Below are positions 9,625 through 18,826 of a stretch of 53,774 bases of DNA, piece after piece. The DNA lies in NCBI GenBank assembly GCA_023266235.1, contig JAHFRL010000016.1, positions 1-53,774 on the forward strand. Direction: 5' to 3'. A program made the translations under genes and the position numbers. Every line of letters starts with the position of its first letter. Position 1 is the stretch's first letter. This stretch comes from Betaproteobacteria bacterium. Its GTDB lineage: Bacteria; Pseudomonadota; Gammaproteobacteria; Burkholderiales; SG8-41. The notes below the pieces were generated by a model that saw nothing but the letters and a program-made list of their open reading frames with translations, ran no database searches and was not told the DNA's origin.

Positions 9625-10923
9625 ATGATCGCGCTCAAACGGTTCAAGTCGAGCGCGCCGGACTTCGAGGGGCAGCTCGCGGGGCTGCTCGCATTCGAGA
9701 GTGCGCAGGATCCCGCGGTCGATGCCACGGTCGCGGGCATACTCGATGATGTGAAGAAGCGCGGCGACGCCGCGGTGCTCGACTACACGTGGCGCTTCGA
9801 CCGCGTTGAGGCGTCCGCGGTCGCCGAACTCGAGTTCACGCGCGATGAAATGCAGCATGCGCTGGCGGCGCTGCCCGCCGTGCAGCGCAATGCGCTCGAG
9901 CAGGCCGCGGGGCGGGTGCGCTCTTATCACGAAAAGCAGCTCGCGCAATCGTGGAGCTACACTGATCAAGACGGCACCCGCCTGGGCCAGCAGGTGACCG
10001 CGCTCGACCGCGTCGGGCTCTATGTGCCTGGCGGCAAGGCGGCTTATCCGTCCTCGGTGCTGATGAACGCGCTGCCGGCGCGGGTTGCCGGCGTGAGCGA
10101 AATCGTGATGGTGGTGCCGACGCCCGGCGGCGAGAAGAATCCGCTGGTGCTTGCCGCGGCGGCGCTTGCCGGGGTCGATCGCGCCTTCGCGATCGGCGGC
10201 GCGCAGGCGGTCGGCGCGCTTGCCTACGGCACGCAAACGGTGCCGCAGGTCGACAAGATCGTCGGTCCCGGCAACGCTTATGTCGCCGCCGCCAAACGTC
10301 GCGTGTTCGGCGTGGTGGGCATCGACATGGTGGCGGGCCCGTCCGAAATCCTGGTGGTGTGCGACGGTTCGGTGGATCCCGACTGGATCGCGATGGACCT
10401 GTTCGCGCAGGCCGAGCACGACGAGCTGGCGCAGGCGATTCTGGTTTCTCCCGACGCGAAGTTTATCGACCGGGTCGCTGCCAGCATCGAGCGCCAGTTG
10501 GCTGACATGCCGCGCCGCGACGTGATCAAGGCCGCGCTCGAAAAGCGCGGCGCGCTGATCGAGGTGCGCGATCTCGAAGAAGCGTGCGCGCTCGTCAACC
10601 GTATCGTGCCCGAGCACGTCGAGCTCGCGGTCGCCGCTCCCGACCCGCTGCTCAAGCGGATACGTCACGCCGGCGCGATTTTCCTCGGCAGTTATACCTC
10701 GGAAGCGCTCGGTGACTACTGCGCGGGCCCCAACCATGTGCTGCCGACTTCACGCACCGCGCGTTTCTCGTCGCCGCTCGGCGTCTACGACTTCCAGAAG
10801 CGCTCGAGCGTGATTGCGGTGTCGCAACAGGGCGCGCAGCGCCTCGGCGCGATCGCGGCGGAACTCGCGCGTGGCGAAGGCCTGCCCGCGCACGCCAAAT
10901 CAGCTGAATACCGGATGAAGTGA
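9625..10923 (+). CDS. hisD: histidinol dehydrogenase HisD
   Basis: Last two steps of the pathway: NAD- and Zn-dependent oxidation of L-histidinol to histidine. 432 residues, family length. Conserved blocks are [20 protein letters not shown], the [13 protein letters not shown] loop, [20 protein letters not shown] (zinc ligands and general base), EHVELAV and [10 protein letters not shown]. It begins directly after the hisG stop, which points to coupled expression. Confidence 0.97.
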   Translation: MIALKRFKSSAPDFEGQLAGLLAFESAQDPAVDATVAGILDDVKKRGDAAVLDYTWRFDRVEASAVAELEFTRDEMQHALAALPAVQRNALEQAAGRVRSYHEKQLAQSWSYTDQDGTRLGQQVTALDRVGLYVPGGKAAYPSSVLMNALPARVAGVSEIVMVVPTPGGEKNPLVLAAAALAGVDRAFAIGGAQAVGALAYGTQTVPQVDKIVGPGNAYVAAAKRRVFGVVGIDMVAGPSEILVVCDGSVDPDWIAMDLFAQAEHDELAQAILVSPDAKFIDRVAASIERQLADMPRRDVIKAALEKRGALIEVRDLEEACALVNRIVPEHVELAVAAPDPLLKRIRHAGAIFLGSYTSEALGDYCAGPNHVLPTSRTARFSSPLGVYDFQKRSSVIAVSQQGAQRLGAIAAELARGEGLPAHAKSAEYRMK

Positions 10924-10929
10924 AGCTTT

Positions 10930-11010
10930 GCCGCCAAGGACGCCAAGGACGCCAAGGAAAAAACAGATATTCCTGGCTTTTGGTTCTTAAACCTTTGCGT
11001 CCTTTGCGGC
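10930..11010. repeat. nonamer-repeat hairpin, site L
   Basis: Left arm 10930-10956 has three 9-bp units (GCCGCCAAG, GACGCCAAG, GACGCCAAG). Right arm 10993-11010 has two (CTTTGCGTC, CTTTGCGGC). The loop is AT-rich. It occupies the gap between hisD and hisC. Confidence 0.75.
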
Positions 11011-11025
11011 GAGGCTTTTTGAGTT

Positions 11026-12099
11026 ATGCCTAAGACCCCAGAAGAAATCATCCGCGACGAGATCCGCGCGCGGACCGCGTACCACGTGCCCGATGCGGGC
11101 GGCATGGTCAAGCTCGACGCGATGGAGAACCCGTACCGGCTGCCGCCGGAACTCTGCAGCGCGATCGCCGCGCGAGTGGCGAGCGCGGCACTCAACCGCT
11201 ACCCTGACCCGGGGGCGCGCGAGCTCAAGGCGCGGCTGCGCGCGGCGATGCAGATTCCGCCCGGCATGGAACTCGTGCTCGGCAACGGCTCGGACGAGTT
11301 GATCCAGATGCTTGCGCTGGCGGTGGCGAAACCCGGCGCGACGGTGCTCGGGGTCGAGCCGTCGTTCGTGATGTTCCGCATGCTCGCGACTTGCGCCGGC
11401 ATGGGTTACGCCGGTGTCACGCTCAACCAGGACTTCACGCTCGATCTTGCCCGCCTCCGCGCGGCGATCGAGCAGTACCAGCCGGCGCTGATTTTCATCG
11501 CCTACCCCAACAATCCGACCGGCAACCTGTTCGACGCGAGCGCAGTTGAGCGGGTGATCGAGGCCGCGCCCGGGATCGTCGTCGTCGACGAGGCGTATCA
11601 CGCGTTCGCCGGCGCGAGCTTCATGCCGCGGCTCGGCGAATTTCCGAACCTGCTGGTGATGCGCACCGCGTCCAAGCTCGGGCTGGCCGGGTTGCGCCTC
11701 GGTTTGCTCGCGGGACCCAGCGCATGGCTGCAGCACGTCGACAAAGTGCGTTTACCGTATAATGTCAATGTTCTGACGCAACTCGTCGCCGCCGAGGTGT
11801 TGCAGCATATGGATGTGCTGGAAGCGCAGGCAACGGTGATCCGCACCGAGCGCGCGCGGTTGCTGACCGAACTGCGGCGCTTGCGCGGGGTCGAAGCTTA
11901 CGTGAGCGACGCCAATTTCATAATGTTCAGGGTGGCCAAAGCGGACCAGGCATTCAGCGGGCTCAAACAGCGCGGGGTTCTGATCAAGAACCTCAATGGC
12001 ACGCATCCGCTGCTGGCGGACTGCCTGCGCGTGACGGTCGGCACGCCCGGCGAGAACGCGCAGTTCCTGCGCGCGCTCGCTGCGAGCCTCGATTCCTGA
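11026..12099 (+). CDS. hisC: histidinol-phosphate aminotransferase HisC
   Basis: PLP enzyme converting imidazole-acetol phosphate to L-histidinol phosphate with glutamate. 357 residues. Markers are [20 protein letters not shown] (PLP phosphate cradle), [17 protein letters not shown] (Asp to the pyridine N), and [14 protein letters not shown] with the PLP lysine at about K217. The start at 11026 follows the nonamer hairpin. The paralogue involved in aromatic amino acids (AspC/HisC2) is hard to exclude from sequence, but the his operon context decides it. Confidence 0.95.
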   Translation: MPKTPEEIIRDEIRARTAYHVPDAGGMVKLDAMENPYRLPPELCSAIAARVASAALNRYPDPGARELKARLRAAMQIPPGMELVLGNGSDELIQMLALAVAKPGATVLGVEPSFVMFRMLATCAGMGYAGVTLNQDFTLDLARLRAAIEQYQPALIFIAYPNNPTGNLFDASAVERVIEAAPGIVVVDEAYHAFAGASFMPRLGEFPNLLVMRTASKLGLAGLRLGLLAGPSAWLQHVDKVRLPYNVNVLTQLVAAEVLQHMDVLEAQATVIRTERARLLTELRRLRGVEAYVSDANFIMFRVAKADQAFSGLKQRGVLIKNLNGTHPLLADCLRVTVGTPGENAQFLRALAASLDS

Positions 12100-12145
12100 C
12101 CGCCGCCGGGCATAATCTCCCATACCGACCACTGCGAACGCGACC

Positions 12146-12730
12146 ATGCGCACAGCCGAAGTCAAGCGCGATACCAGGGAAACCAAGATCCGCGTCAAGC
12201 TCGACCTCGACGGCAGCGGCGCGGGCAAGCTCGACACCGGTATCCCGTTCCTCGATCATATGCTCGACCAGGTCGCGCGCCACGGCGTGTTCGATCTCGA
12301 GATTTCGGCCAAGGGCGATCTGCACATCGACGCGCATCACACCGTCGAGGACATCGGTATCACGCTCGGCCAGGCATTCCTCAAAGCGCTCGGCGACAAG
12401 CAGGGCGTCCGCCGCTACGGCCACGCTTACGTGCCGCTCGACGAGGCGCTGTCGCGCGTGGTGGTCGATCTTTCGGGCCGGCCCGGGCTCGACTTCAAGA
12501 TCGATTTCGTGCGCGCACGCATCGGCGAGTTCGACGTCGACCTGGTGCACGAGTTTTTTCAGGGCTTCGTCAACCATGCCCAGGTCACGCTGCACGTCGA
12601 CAATCTGAAGGGCGACAATGCGCATCATCAGACCGAAACCGCGTTCAAGGCGTTCGGGCGCGCGCTGCGCGTAGCGGTCGAGCTCGACCCGCGCATCAAA
12701 GGCGTGCCTTCGACCAAAGGCACGTTATGA
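12146..12730 (+). CDS. hisB: imidazoleglycerol-phosphate dehydratase HisB (monofunctional)
   Basis: Mn-dependent dehydration of imidazole-glycerol phosphate. 194 residues, so it lacks the N-terminal histidinol phosphatase domain of enterobacterial HisB. The two metal-binding repeats are clear: [13 protein letters not shown] with [11 protein letters not shown], and [12 protein letters not shown] with [15 protein letters not shown]. The stop at 12728 runs straight into heptamer hairpin D. Some betaproteobacteria have a MarC-family gene between hisB and hisH; there is none here. Confidence 0.96.
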   Translation: MRTAEVKRDTRETKIRVKLDLDGSGAGKLDTGIPFLDHMLDQVARHGVFDLEISAKGDLHIDAHHTVEDIGITLGQAFLKALGDKQGVRRYGHAYVPLDEALSRVVVDLSGRPGLDFKIDFVRARIGEFDVDLVHEFFQGFVNHAQVTLHVDNLKGDNAHHQTETAFKAFGRALRVAVELDPRIKGVPSTKGTL

Positions 12731-12787
12731 GTGAATAGGGAAGAGTGAATAGCAAGACCATTCACCATTCACTATTTACCATTCACG
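12729..12787. repeat. heptamer-repeat hairpin, site D
   Basis: Left arm 12729-12749 (GAGTGAA, TAGGGAA, GAGTGAA), short loop of about 10 bp, right arm 12760-12787 (ATTCACC, ATTCACT, ATTTACC, ATTCACG). It fills the hisB-hisH gap and ends 9 bp before the hisH GTG. Confidence 0.8.
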
Positions 12788-12796
12788 GGTTTTCAC

Positions 12797-13483
12797 GTGC
12801 TTGACATTGCCGTCATCGACTACGGGATGGGCAACCTGCGCTCGGTCTCGAAAGCGCTCGAGCATGTGGCGCCCGGCCTCGACGTGGCGGTGACCGGCGA
12901 TCCCGCCGTGGTGGCGCGCGCCGCGCGCGTGGTGTTTCCCGGCCAGGGCGCGATGCCGGACTGCATGCGCGAAATGGACGCGCGCGGCTTGCGGCAGGGG
13001 GTGCTCGATGCCGCCTACAACAAACCGTTCCTCGGCATCTGCATCGGGCTGCAAATGCTGTTTGAACAGAGCGAAGAGGGCGATGTCGCGGGCTTGGGCG
13101 TGCTGCCGGGCCGGGTGCGGCGTTTCCCCGCCGCGGCCATGGTCGATGCCGGTGGCGCGCGCCTCAAGGTGCCGCACATGGGCTGGAATCGCGTGCGGCA
13201 GGTCGCCGCGCACCCGCTGTGGCGCGGCATTCCCGATCAATCGCGGTTTTATTTCGTGCACAGTTATTACGTCGAAACCGCCGAACCCGGGCTCGTCGCC
13301 GGTGCGAGCGAATACCCGTACCCGTTCACGTGCGCGATTGCGCGCGACAACGTGTTTGCGGTGCAATTCCACCCCGAGAAAAGCGCCAAATCGGGACTGC
13401 AGCTGCTCGCGAATTTCGCGCAATGGCAGCCGGCGACGCGGCTCGCGCGCCCGCGGCGGGCGGCAGTAACGGGGGCCGGCTGA
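12797..13483 (+). CDS. hisH: imidazole glycerol phosphate synthase, glutaminase subunit HisH
   Basis: Class I glutamine amidotransferase that supplies ammonia to HisF. 228 residues, with a C-terminal Arg/Ala-rich tail a little longer than usual. Nucleophile C82 is in FLGICIGLQML, and the His-Glu pair is in VQFHPEKS. The oxyanion strand reads PGQGAMPD. The start is a GTG at 12797, giving LDIAVIDYGMGNLRSV, the standard N-terminus. It pairs functionally with hisF further down. Confidence 0.95.
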   Translation: MLDIAVIDYGMGNLRSVSKALEHVAPGLDVAVTGDPAVVARAARVVFPGQGAMPDCMREMDARGLRQGVLDAAYNKPFLGICIGLQMLFEQSEEGDVAGLGVLPGRVRRFPAAAMVDAGGARLKVPHMGWNRVRQVAAHPLWRGIPDQSRFYFVHSYYVETAEPGLVAGASEYPYPFTCAIARDNVFAVQFHPEKSAKSGLQLLANFAQWQPATRLARPRRAAVTGAG

Positions 13484-13652
13484 GGTGCTATGCGGATCGG
13501 CGCGACGTGTAGTATCATCAATACGGCAGGCCTTATCCCGGCCTTTACCGTTAACCCCCGCTTTCACTCAACGCTCGTTTCCCTCTCAACCGCTACGCAC
13601 GCAGCACCATCGCGAGCTTTCCAGGACAGCCTGTAACTCGTAACCGCGCAGC

Positions 13653-14405
13653 ATGCTGATCATTCCGGCGATTGATCTCAAGGACGGCAAGTGCGTGCGC
13701 CTGAAACAGGGCGTAATGGCGGATGCCACCGTGTTTTCGGAAGCCCCCGGCGCGATGGCTGCGCACTGGGTCAAGCAGGGCGCGCGCCGGCTGCACGTGG
13801 TTGACCTGAATGGCGCTGCCGCCGGCAAACCGAGGAACGAAAACGCGATCAAGGCGATCGTGACCGCGGTCGGCAACCAGGTTCCAGTCCAGCTCGGCGG
13901 CGGCATCCGCGACCTCGACACCATCGAGCGCTATCTCGACGACGGCATCAGCTACGTGATCATCGGCACCGCCGCGGTCAAGACGCCGGGTTTTCTGCAT
14001 GACGCGTGCACCGCGTTCACCGGCCACGTGATGGTCGCGCTCGACGCCAAGGACGGCAAGGTCGCGGTCGACGGCTGGTCGAAAATGACCGGCCACGACG
14101 TGCTCGACCTCGCGAAAAAATTCGAGGATTACGGCGTCGAGGCGATCATTTACACCGACATCGGCCGCGACGGTATGCTGACCGGCGTCAACATCAAGGC
14201 CACCGTCGAGCTCGCGCGGCAGCTGACGGTGCCGCTCATCGCGAGCGGCGGCATTACCGACCTCGATGACGTCAAGGCGCTGTGCAAAGTCGAAGGCGAG
14301 GGCATTATCGGCGCGATTACCGGTCGCGCGGTGTATCAGGGCACGCTCGACTTCGCCGCGGCGCAGAAGCTCGCCGACAAGCTGTCCAAGAAAAAAAAGG
14401 AGTGA
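13653..14405 (+). CDS. hisA: phosphoribosylformimino-AICAR-phosphate isomerase HisA
   Basis: Amadori isomerase of histidine synthesis. 250 residues, a (beta/alpha)8 barrel with twofold repeat. Catalytic Asp8 is in [14 protein letters not shown]; the second-half Asp is in [14 protein letters not shown]; phosphate-binding loops are LGGGIRD and [10 protein letters not shown]. It is separated from hisH by 169 bp in which I see only a weak inverted repeat (AGGCC/GGCCT near 13530-13550) and no gene. Confidence 0.96.
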   Translation: MLIIPAIDLKDGKCVRLKQGVMADATVFSEAPGAMAAHWVKQGARRLHVVDLNGAAAGKPRNENAIKAIVTAVGNQVPVQLGGGIRDLDTIERYLDDGISYVIIGTAAVKTPGFLHDACTAFTGHVMVALDAKDGKVAVDGWSKMTGHDVLDLAKKFEDYGVEAIIYTDIGRDGMLTGVNIKATVELARQLTVPLIASGGITDLDDVKALCKVEGEGIIGAITGRAVYQGTLDFAAAQKLADKLSKKKKE

Positions 14406-14485
14406 GGATCGAGGATTGAGAATCGAGAGGGAAAAACAGGTTGCTCAATCCTCACTCCTCAATCCTCACTCCTCAATCCCCAATC
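14403..14485. repeat. heptamer-repeat hairpin, site E
   Basis: Left arm 14403-14430 (TGAGGAT, CGAGGAT, TGAGAAT, CGAGAGG) starts on the hisA stop. Right arm 14444-14485 has six units alternating CTCAATC and CTCACTC and ending in CCCAATC, 4 bp before the hisF ATG. It is the longest right arm in the window. Confidence 0.85.
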
Positions 14486-14489
14486 CTGC

Positions 14490-15257
14490 ATGCTGGCCAA
14501 GCGCATCATCCCCTGTCTTGACGTCAATGCCGGGCGCGTCGTCAAGGGCGTCAACTTCGTCGGCCTGCGCGACGCCGGCGATCCGGTCGAGATCGCCGCG
14601 CGCTACGACGAGCAGGGCGCCGATGAGCTGACCTTTCTCGATATCACCGCCAGCAGCGATGATCGCGACCTGATTCTGCCGATCGTCGAAGCGGTCGCGG
14701 CGCAGGTATTCATACCGCTGACCGTCGGCGGCGGCGTGCGTTCGGTGGCGGATGTGCGGCGCCTGCTCAACGCCGGCGCCGACAAGGTCAGCATCAACAC
14801 CGCGGCGGTGCAAAACCCGCAGCTGGTCGCGGATGCGACCGGACATTACGGCTCGCAATGCATAGTGGTTGCGATCGATGCCAAGCGTGCAGCCGGGGCG
14901 GGTCCGTTGCGCTGGGAGGTCTACACTCACGGCGGGCGCAGGCCGACGGGGCTCGACGCTCTCGAGTGGGGGCGCAGGATGCAGCTAGCGGGTGCGGGCG
15001 AGATATTGCTGACCAGCATGGACCGCGACGGCACGCGCCAGGGGTTCGACCTCGAGCTGACGCGCGCGTTTTCCGATGCGCTCGACATCCCGGTGATCGC
15101 CAGCGGCGGCGTAGGCAACTTGGAGCATCTGGTCGACGGCGTGTTGCAGGGACATGCCGACGCGGTGCTTGCCGCCAGCATATTTCACTACGGCGAATAC
15201 ACCGTGCAGCAGGCCAAGCAACTAATGACCGAGCGCGGCATCGAGGTAAGACTGTGA
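14490..15257 (+). CDS. hisF: imidazole glycerol phosphate synthase, cyclase subunit HisF
   Basis: Cyclase half of the HisHF complex, making imidazole-glycerol phosphate and AICAR from PRFAR and ammonia. 255 residues. Asp11 is in [16 protein letters not shown], and the second catalytic Asp is in [15 protein letters not shown]. Phosphate loops are VGGGVRS and [10 protein letters not shown]. There is no Shine-Dalgarno apart from the repeat arm itself, since the ATG lies 4 bp after the last heptamer. Confidence 0.97.
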   Translation: MLAKRIIPCLDVNAGRVVKGVNFVGLRDAGDPVEIAARYDEQGADELTFLDITASSDDRDLILPIVEAVAAQVFIPLTVGGGVRSVADVRRLLNAGADKVSINTAAVQNPQLVADATGHYGSQCIVVAIDAKRAAGAGPLRWEVYTHGGRRPTGLDALEWGRRMQLAGAGEILLTSMDRDGTRQGFDLELTRAFSDALDIPVIASGGVGNLEHLVDGVLQGHADAVLAASIFHYGEYTVQQAKQLMTERGIEVRL

Positions 15258-15326
15258 GGCGAGAGGAGTAAAATCGGAGTCGCGCGGGGCTTTTTGGGCC
15301 TCACCCCTCACTCCTGACGCCTCACG
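15254..15326. repeat. heptamer-repeat hairpin, site F
   Basis: Left arm 15254-15267 (GTGAGGC, GAGAGGA) overlaps the hisF stop. Right arm 15299-15326 has CCTCACC, CCTCACT, CCTGACG and CCTCACG. The loop of about 31 bp contains a five-T run. The arm ends 8 bp before the hisI ATG. Confidence 0.8.
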
Positions 15327-15334
15327 GACATGAC

Positions 15335-15724
15335 ATGCCGGACAACTGGCTCAACAAGATAAACTGGGCGCAGGACGGCTTGGTGCCGGCGGTCGCGCAG
15401 GAAGCCGCGAGCGGCCGCGTGCTGACGCTCGCCTGGATGAACCGCGAGGCGCTGAAAAAAACGGTGCAGACCGGCGAGGCGCACTACTGGTCGCGTGCGC
15501 GCAGGAAGATCTGGCACAAGGGCGAGGAATCGGGTCACGTGCAAAAAGTGATCAGCATCCACCTCGACTGCGATGAGGACGTGATCCTGCTCGAGGTCGA
15601 GCAGACGGGCGGCATCGCCTGCCATACCGGCCGGCACAGCTGCTTTTTCCAGAAGCTCGTCAACGGCGAGTGGGTGGAGACCGATCCCGTATTGAAAGAC
15701 CCGCGCGAGATTTACAAAAAATGA
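15335..15724 (+). CDS. hisI: phosphoribosyl-AMP cyclohydrolase HisI
   Basis: Zn/Mg-dependent hydrolase opening the adenine ring of PR-AMP. 129 residues, the stand-alone form (not fused to HisE). Metal residues are in [10 protein letters not shown] and [33 protein letters not shown] is the conserved substrate segment. The stop overlaps the hisE ATG (ATGA). Confidence 0.95.
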   Translation: MPDNWLNKINWAQDGLVPAVAQEAASGRVLTLAWMNREALKKTVQTGEAHYWSRARRKIWHKGEESGHVQKVISIHLDCDEDVILLEVEQTGGIACHTGRHSCFFQKLVNGEWVETDPVLKDPREIYKK

Positions 15725-16044
15725 TAGATACCAAGATACTGCGGCGCCTGTCGGAAACCATCGCCGCGCGCAAACAAGCCGACCCGGCGAGCTCGTACGT
15801 CGCGAGCCTGTTCGGCCAGGGGCACGCGGCGATCCTCAAGAAAATCGCCGAGGAATCCGCCGAAACGCTGCTGGCGTCGAAAGACGGTGATAAACTGCAT
15901 ATCGTGCGCGAAACCGCTGATCTGTGGTTTCACTGCCTGGTGCTGCTGGCGTGGCACGGCTTGACAAGCGACGACGTGCTGTCCGAGCTGCGCCGCCGCG
16001 AAGGGATTTCCGGGGTCGACGAGAAAGCGTCGCGCAAGAAGTAG
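15721..16044 (+). CDS. hisE: phosphoribosyl-ATP pyrophosphatase HisE
   Basis: Hydrolyses PR-ATP to PR-AMP. 107 residues from the ATG at 15721 that overlaps the hisI stop; an upstream in-frame start at 15670 would lie wholly inside hisI. The all-alpha MazG-like fold is shown by [13 protein letters not shown] (metal-binding Glu cluster) and [16 protein letters not shown]. It closes the his cluster. A HIT-family gene that often stands between hisE and tatA in relatives is absent; the 80-bp gap holds only a possible 19-codon frame (16062-16121). Confidence 0.94.
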   Translation: MIDTKILRRLSETIAARKQADPASSYVASLFGQGHAAILKKIAEESAETLLASKDGDKLHIVRETADLWFHCLVLLAWHGLTSDDVLSELRRREGISGVDEKASRKK

Positions 16045-16124
16045 CGCTCGCGGATGCCGCAATGAACAGGCGCGTGGAAAGGTTGCTGGCGCAAGCGCAG
16101 GCCTTTTCGAGAGAGAGGTGAAAT

Positions 16125-16352
16125 ATGGGCTCAATAAGTATCTGGCACTGGCTGATCGTGTTGCTGGTCGTGGTGCTGATTTTCGGCACCAAGAAGCTGC
16201 GCAACATCGGCGCTGATATCGGCGGCGCGGTGAAAGGCTTCAAGGACGGCATGAAGTCGGAAGAGGAAAAATCGCAGGCAAAAGCCGAGATTCCCCCGTC
16301 CACCGGCCACACCATCGAAGGCGAAGCCAAGAAAGAAACCCCGAAAGCGTGA
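16125..16352 (+). CDS. tatA: Sec-independent translocase component TatA
   Basis: 75 residues: short N-terminal transmembrane helix ([19 protein letters not shown]), then an amphipathic helix with the [21 protein letters not shown] signature and a polar Lys/Glu-rich tail. TatA oligomers form the passage for folded proteins. Ribosome site GAGAGAGGTG precedes the ATG. The Rieske protein encoded by petA a few genes later is a likely Tat substrate in this class. Confidence 0.94.
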   Translation: MGSISIWHWLIVLLVVVLIFGTKKLRNIGADIGGAVKGFKDGMKSEEEKSQAKAEIPPSTGHTIEGEAKKETPKA

Positions 16353-16433
16353 GGCGAGAGGGGTGAGGCGAGAGGGGGAAAAGCCAAGGCTTCGCGTCCC
16401 TCAATCCTCAATCCTCGATCCTCGATCCTCACC
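16349..16433. repeat. heptamer-repeat hairpin, site G
   Basis: Left arm 16349-16376 is GTGAGGC and GAGAGGG, alternating twice, and begins on the tatA stop. Right arm 16399-16433 is CCTCAAT twice, CCTCGAT twice, then CCTCACC, ending 2 bp before the tatB ATG. Confidence 0.85.
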
Positions 16434-16435
16434 TC

Positions 16436-16840
16436 ATGTTTGACGTCGGATTCTCCGAAATCGTCGTCATCGCGATCGTGGCCCTGATCGTGATCGGGCC
16501 GGAGCGCCTGCCGAAAGTGGCGCGCACGCTCGGCCATCTGTTCGGGCGCATGCAGCGTTACGTCAACGACGTCAAGGCCGATATCTCGCGCGAGATGGAG
16601 CTCGATGAGCTGCGCAAGCTGCAGGCCAGCGTGCAGGACGCGGCGCGCTCGATCGAGCAGTCGGTAAACCAGGAAATCAGCACTACCGAAGCGCAGTTGA
16701 ACAGCATCGCCACGTCGGCCGCGGACGCCGCGCCGGCACCACCCGCCGTCGAAGCCGCACCTGCGGCCGGGGCCGCGCCCACCCCGCAGCTCGGGGCCGG
16801 GATCGATGCGCCGGGCCAGGCGGCGCGCAAACAGGCATAA
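16436..16840 (+). CDS. tatB: Tat translocase component TatB
   Basis: 134 residues. N-terminal helix (SEIVVIAIVALIVIGPERLP) with the Glu and Pro typical of TatB, an amphipathic helix (KVARTLGHLFGRMQRYVNDVK), a coiled region and an Ala/Pro-rich tail. TatB joins TatC to form the twin-arginine signal receptor. The start is immediately after a heptamer arm, so its ribosome site must lie in or be provided by the repeat. Confidence 0.93.
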   Translation: MFDVGFSEIVVIAIVALIVIGPERLPKVARTLGHLFGRMQRYVNDVKADISREMELDELRKLQASVQDAARSIEQSVNQEISTTEAQLNSIATSAADAAPAPPAVEAAPAAGAAPTPQLGAGIDAPGQAARKQA

Positions 16841-16867
16841 CTTCGCGGCCGCGCACGGCAGCAGCCC

Positions 16868-17668
16868 ATGAGCACCCAGGACACATTCATTTCCCATTTG
16901 ATGGAGCTGCGCGACCGGCTGTTGCGCTGCATCCTTGCGATCGGGATGGTGTTTTTTGTGCTGGTTTTCTGGGCGAAAGATCTTTATGCGCTGCTCGCAA
17001 AACCGTTGCTCGCCGCGCTGCCGCAGGGCGGGCAGATGATCGCGACGGACGTCGTCGGCGTTTTCCTCGTGCCGGTCAAAGTGGCGGCGCTGGTCGCATT
17101 CGTCATCTCGCTGCCCTACGTGCTTTATCAGATATGGGCATTTGTCGCGCCCGGGCTGTATGCGCACGAGAAGCGGCTGGTGCTGCCGCTCGTGATCTCG
17201 AGCACCGCGCTGTTCCTGTGCGGCATGGCATTCGTTTACTTCCTGATCTTTCCGTTTGCGTTCAAGGTCCTCGCGTCGTTCGCGCCGGAAGGCGTCGCAT
17301 GGATGACCGACATCGACAAGTACTTCAATTTCGTGCTGGGCATGTTCATCGTGTTCGGCGTCACCTTTGAAATTCCGGTTGCGGTCGTGCTGCTGGTGCG
17401 CATGGGAGTGGTCAGCGTCGAGAAGCTCAAGGAGATCCGTCCTTACGTGATTGTCGGCGCATTCGTGATCGGCGCGATCTTCACGCCGCCCGATCCGGTG
17501 TCACAACTGATGCTGGCGGTGCCGCTGTGGCTGCTCTATGAACTCGGGATTGTGGTCGCCGGTTTCCTGAGCAAGCCCAAGCCTGCGGAGGACGAGCAGC
17601 ACACGCTCGGTGGAACCGAGCCCGGGCGCGAACCCGACAAAATCGAAGCCGAACAGAAAAAGGTTTGA
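16868..17668 (+). CDS. tatC: Tat translocase component TatC
   Basis: 266 residues with six transmembrane spans. The conserved start region is FISHLMELRDRLLR, then FVAPGLYAHEKR in the first periplasmic loop region, FGVTFEIPV, and TPPDPVSQLMLAVPLWLLYE near the end. TatC recognises the twin-arginine signal. It ends 3 bp before the stop of the convergent protease gene, with no terminator visible between them. Confidence 0.96.
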   Translation: MSTQDTFISHLMELRDRLLRCILAIGMVFFVLVFWAKDLYALLAKPLLAALPQGGQMIATDVVGVFLVPVKVAALVAFVISLPYVLYQIWAFVAPGLYAHEKRLVLPLVISSTALFLCGMAFVYFLIFPFAFKVLASFAPEGVAWMTDIDKYFNFVLGMFIVFGVTFEIPVAVVLLVRMGVVSVEKLKEIRPYVIVGAFVIGAIFTPPDPVSQLMLAVPLWLLYELGIVVAGFLSKPKPAEDEQHTLGGTEPGREPDKIEAEQKKV

Positions 17669-17671
17669 CTG

Positions 17672-18826
17672 TTACTTGTCGTCGCGCTTCGGCTTGGGCC
17701 GCTTGCCGACGTTGACCTTGAGCTCGAGCTCGCTCTTGTCGCGCATCACCTTGAGCGTCGCCGTGGCCCCGGGTTTGAGCGCCGAAATCAGATTGAGCGT
17801 GCTTGCGTCATCGTTGACCGGCTTGTTTTCGACCCCGACCAGCACATCGCCGGGCTTGAGCCCCGCCTTGTCGGCCGGGCTGCCGTTCACCACTTCGGTG
17901 ATCAGCGCGCCGTTGACCTTCGGCAGCTTCAGCGAGTCGGCAAGCTCGGGCGTCATGTCCTGCACGCCGATGCCGACCCAGCCGCGCGTCACCACGCCGC
18001 TCGCGACGATCTGTTCCATCACCTGCTTGGCGAGCGCCGACGGTATCGCGAAGCCGATGCCCTGCGAGCCGCCGGAGGGAGAATAGATCGCGTTGTTGAT
18101 GCCGATCAGATTGCCGTTGATGTCCACCAGCGCGCCGCCGGAGTTGCCGGGGTTGATCGTGGCGTCGGTCTGGATAGAGTTTTCGAACGTACTGATACCC
18201 AGATGGCGCCCGAGTGCGCTGATGATGCCTTGCGTCACGGTCTGTCCCAAGCCGTAGGGGTTGCCGATCGCGAGCACGATGTCGCCGACGCGCGCCTGGT
18301 CCGATTGCGCAAACGTGATCGCCGGCAGGTTCTTGAGGTCGATCTTGAGCACCGCGAGGTCGGTTTCAGGATCGGTGCCAACCACGCGCGCCCTGGCGCG
18401 TCGCGTGTCGGCGAGTGCAACCTCGATTTCGTCCGCGGCCTCGACCACGTGGTGGTTGGTGAGTATGTAACCCTTGTCGCTGACGATCACGCCCGAGCCC
18501 AGGCTCGAGGTGCGCCGGGTCTGGCCGTCGGACGGGTCGCCGAAAAAAAAGCGGAATACCGGGTCGTCCATGAACGGCTGGCGCTGGACCTTGATTTCCT
18601 TGCTGGTGTAGATGTTGACGACCGCCGGCATCGCCTTTCTGGCGGCGTCGCTGAATGACGTCATCCGGCGGGTCGGCGCTTCGGCCGGCGTTTCCCTGGT
18701 GGTGACGACGTCGACGCCGGGACGCGCGCTCCATGACAGCAGATCGGGACGCAGCGTCGATACCACGAACAGGATGCCGAGGCAGATCGTGGTGGTCTGG
18801 GCGAAGATGAGCCAAAGTTTGCGCAT
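17672..18826 (-). CDS. membrane-anchored DegS/AlgW-type serine protease (one PDZ)
   Basis: 384 residues. N-terminal membrane anchor (LWLIFAQTTTICLGILFVV), trypsin-like domain with H126 (LTNHHVVEA), D156 (DPETDLAVL) and S229 (NPGNSGGAL), and a single C-terminal PDZ domain (about 280-370, LPKVNGALITEV...AGLKPGDVLVGV). A single PDZ and an uncleaved anchor fit DegS/AlgW, the periplasmic sensor that starts sigma-E signalling, better than DegP/DegQ. It lies between tatC and petA, opposite to both, as in relatives. An ECF sigma factor is encoded about 29 kb away, but a link is only speculation. Confidence 0.9.
   Translation of the reverse strand: MRKLWLIFAQTTTICLGILFVVSTLRPDLLSWSARPGVDVVTTRETPAEAPTRRMTSFSDAARKAMPAVVNIYTSKEIKVQRQPFMDDPVFRFFFGDPSDGQTRRTSSLGSGVIVSDKGYILTNHHVVEAADEIEVALADTRRARARVVGTDPETDLAVLKIDLKNLPAITFAQSDQARVGDIVLAIGNPYGLGQTVTQGIISALGRHLGISTFENSIQTDATINPGNSGGALVDINGNLIGINNAIYSPSGGSQGIGFAIPSALAKQVMEQIVASGVVTRGWVGIGVQDMTPELADSLKLPKVNGALITEVVNGSPADKAGLKPGDVLVGVENKPVNDDASTLNLISALKPGATATLKVMRDKSELELKVNVGKRPKPKRDDK

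Noticed and set aside
8983..10737. 584-codon open frame on the minus strand across hisG and hisD
   Set aside because: It is antisense to two certain genes with full motifs, is rich in His/Arg/Asp as expected from the opposite strand of GC-rich genes, and has no domain I know.
16062..16121. 19-codon frame between hisE and tatA
   Set aside because: Too short to support, no family; noted only because a HIT gene is often found here.
14403..16433. CRISPR-like arrays from the tandem units
   Set aside because: Units are 7 bp without spacers, and the two arms are inverted; no cas genes nearby.
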